From the NCBI GenBank assembly GCA_011523055.1, contig WTHQ01000032.1, forward strand, positions 1 through 47,114: 47,114 nucleotides of DNA. The letters run 5' to 3'. The number at the start of each line of letters is the position of its first letter. The first letter of the stretch is position 1. This DNA comes from Methanobacteriota archaeon (lineage in GTDB: Archaea > Thermoplasmatota > Poseidoniia > Poseidoniales > Thalassarchaeaceae). A program made the position numbers and the translations under genes. Under the pieces are notes generated by a model. The model saw only the letters and a list, made by a program, of their open reading frames with translations, was not told where the DNA came from and ran no database searches. Below, piece by piece: positions 45,500-47,114 of the stretch.

Positions 45500-46780
45500 G
45501 TGCATAGGGGTGTACCGGCGAGCGTGTCAAGCGGGGTGCGTGGTACCAGGGACTTCTACCCCGAGGACATGCGGGTCAGGAGCTGGCTCTTCGGAAAGTT
45601 CCACGACGCGGCGAAGTCGCACGGCTTCGAGGAGTATGACGCCCCTGTCCTGGAGACCGAGGAGATCTACACCCGAAAGGCCGGGGACGAGATCGTCTCC
45701 CAGCTGTACAGCTTCGAGGACAAGGGTGGCAGACGGGTCTCACTGAGGCCTGAGATGACCCCCTCCCTCGCTCGCATGGTGATGGCCAGGTCGGGAACGC
45801 TGCCCACGCCGATAAAGTGGTACTCAATACCACAGTGCTGGCGGTACGAGAGGACCCAGAGGGGGCGCGGGAGGGAGCACTACCAGTGGAACGTGGACAT
45901 CTGGGGCATGAGCGACATCAGGGCCGACGCCGAGCTACTCTCCGTCATGGTCCACCTGCTGAGGTCCCTCGGCCTGAGCGAGGAGGACATCGTGGTCAGG
46001 GTCAGCAACAGGAAGGTGCTCGAGCAGGTCCTCGGTGACCTCGGGATTGAGGGGGACGAATTCACGGAGACCTGCGTGATCATCGACAAGATGGACAAGG
46101 TCCCAGAGGAGAAGATCAAGGAGATGCTCAAGGAGACGGGCATCGATGAGGAAGCGATAAGGAGGATACTGTCGATAATGGGCGTCAAGGAGCTCGGGGC
46201 ACTCGCCTCGGAGCTCGGCGAGGGTAGCCCAGCAGTCCAAGAGCTGACCTCGCTCCTGACCCTCTGCGACTCGTATGGGATCAGGGGCTGGATTGAGCTG
46301 GACACCTCCGTCGTCCGGGGACTGTCGTACTACACGGGAACCGTGTTCGAGGCCCACGACCGAGCAGGGGAGCTCAGGGCCATCTGCGGAGGTGGCCGAT
46401 ACGACAGGCTCATCGGGACGCTCGGCGGCAAGGACATGCCTGCGACAGGGTTCGGTTTCGGTGACATGGTCATCATGGAGCTTCTGAGGGAGAAGGGCAT
46501 CGTACCGGACCTTGGGCATGACGTCCAGGACGTCGTCTTCTGCCTCGATGAGGCCAACAGGGGGGATGCCATGGCGATCGCCGGCAGACTCAGACAGACC
46601 GGTAGGTTGGTCGACCTCGTGCTCGAGGAGAAGAGGATGAAGTGGGCATTGAGGCACGCGGACAGGGTCGCCGCTGAGAGGCTCGTGATGATCCTCCCGG
46701 AGGAGTGGTCCCGTGGCAAGGTCAAGGTCAGGGACATCTCATCGGGCACCGAGACAGAGCACGAGCCGGGCAGCCTGTGA
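45500..46780 (+). CDS. hisS: Histidyl-tRNA synthetase
   Basis: GVRGTRDFYPEDMRVRSWLF, SLRPEMTPSLARMV, WRYERTQRGRGREHYQWNVDIWG, LDTSVVRGLSYYTGTVFEAHD, GGRYDRLIGTLGGKDMPATGFGFG. GTG start. Confidence 0.94.
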   Translation: MHRGVPASVSSGVRGTRDFYPEDMRVRSWLFGKFHDAAKSHGFEEYDAPVLETEEIYTRKAGDEIVSQLYSFEDKGGRRVSLRPEMTPSLARMVMARSGTLPTPIKWYSIPQCWRYERTQRGRGREHYQWNVDIWGMSDIRADAELLSVMVHLLRSLGLSEEDIVVRVSNRKVLEQVLGDLGIEGDEFTETCVIIDKMDKVPEEKIKEMLKETGIDEEAIRRILSIMGVKELGALASELGEGSPAVQELTSLLTLCDSYGIRGWIELDTSVVRGLSYYTGTVFEAHDRAGELRAICGGGRYDRLIGTLGGKDMPATGFGFGDMVIMELLREKGIVPDLGHDVQDVVFCLDEANRGDAMAIAGRLRQTGRLVDLVLEEKRMKWALRHADRVAAERLVMILPEEWSRGKVKVRDISSGTETEHEPGSL

Positions 46781-46802
46781 CGCACTCTCCCTTGAATCGA
46801 CT

Positions 46803-47114
46803 TCATTCAGAGGATCTTCGGGACGCGATCGCACCTGCTGCCATGGCACCCAGTCCAGCCAGAAGCCCGAAGCCGGGTAGCCCAGAATCAGTCGACGACG
46901 GTGGAGGGTTGTCCCCTCCGACGGCATTTGGGTCTGTGGCGTTGATCACAGGGAATAGGATCTCGGTTTCCATCCCATCTTGGTTGTCCGAGTAGTAGAT
47001 GCCGAAGTATCCTGAGCAATCAAAAACTACACACTCTATCCCGCCTGGGTTTGGCTTGGAGTACTCGAACTGGATCTGGGGCTCCTCGAAGCTCTTGTTC
47101 CATCGAGTCATGTT
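46803..47114 (-). CDS. C-terminal fragment of a surface protein with PGF-CTERM-like sorting tail (truncated by window edge)
   Basis: ends NATDPNAVGGDNPPPSSTDSGLPGFGLLAGLGAMAAGAIASRRSSE: low-complexity linker, LPGFG, hydrophobic helix, RR terminus. Confidence 0.7.
   Translation of the reverse strand, partial: NMTRWNKSFEEPQIQFEYSKPNPGGIECVVFDCSGYFGIYYSDNQDGMETEILFPVINATDPNAVGGDNPPPSSTDSGLPGFGLLAGLGAMAAGAIASRRSSE

Noticed and set aside
45935-46657. 240-aa antisense ORF across hisS
   Set aside because: Antisense of a strongly supported HisRS; composition typical of GC-driven open frames.
1-47114. CRISPR arrays, transposons, integrases, toxin-antitoxin or phage modules
   Set aside because: No regularly spaced direct repeats, inverted-repeat-flanked elements or recognisable mobile-element proteins were found by eye.

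Overview
This 47 kb window is a dense, single-chromosome-like archaeal segment with about 46 protein genes and one tRNA. The archaeal core block is ribosomal protein L21e, RpoF/Rpb4, DUF655 and KsgA at 25.1-27.7 kb, with Pus10 just upstream. Gene content (carotenoid genes, class II photolyase, bacterial-type RibA, secreted M14 carboxypeptidase, Na+ symporter) fits a marine Euryarchaeota such as Marine Group II/Poseidoniales; this taxonomic call is inference only. No CRISPR array, transposase, integrase or rRNA was seen. The most interesting points are: (1) an L21e protein with a C-terminal helix-hairpin-helix domain resembling the one on alphaproteobacterial L21; (2) a tightly coupled crtB-crtI-thioredoxin-like lipoprotein-ABA4-like (DUF4281) cassette; (3) a coupled cassette of surface M14 carboxypeptidase (with Ca-binding-like inserts in the catalytic domain), Na+:neurotransmitter-type symporter, GtrA and a plant/cyanobacterial-looking HisRS, in a visibly more GC-rich tract; (4) a stand-alone HAD protein resembling the domain usually fused to UbiA, next to a cis-prenyltransferase; (5) a DnaJ retaining only zinc centre I; (6) a truncated surface protein with a PGF-CTERM-like tail at the right edge. 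All calls come from reading motifs by eye; no database search was run.
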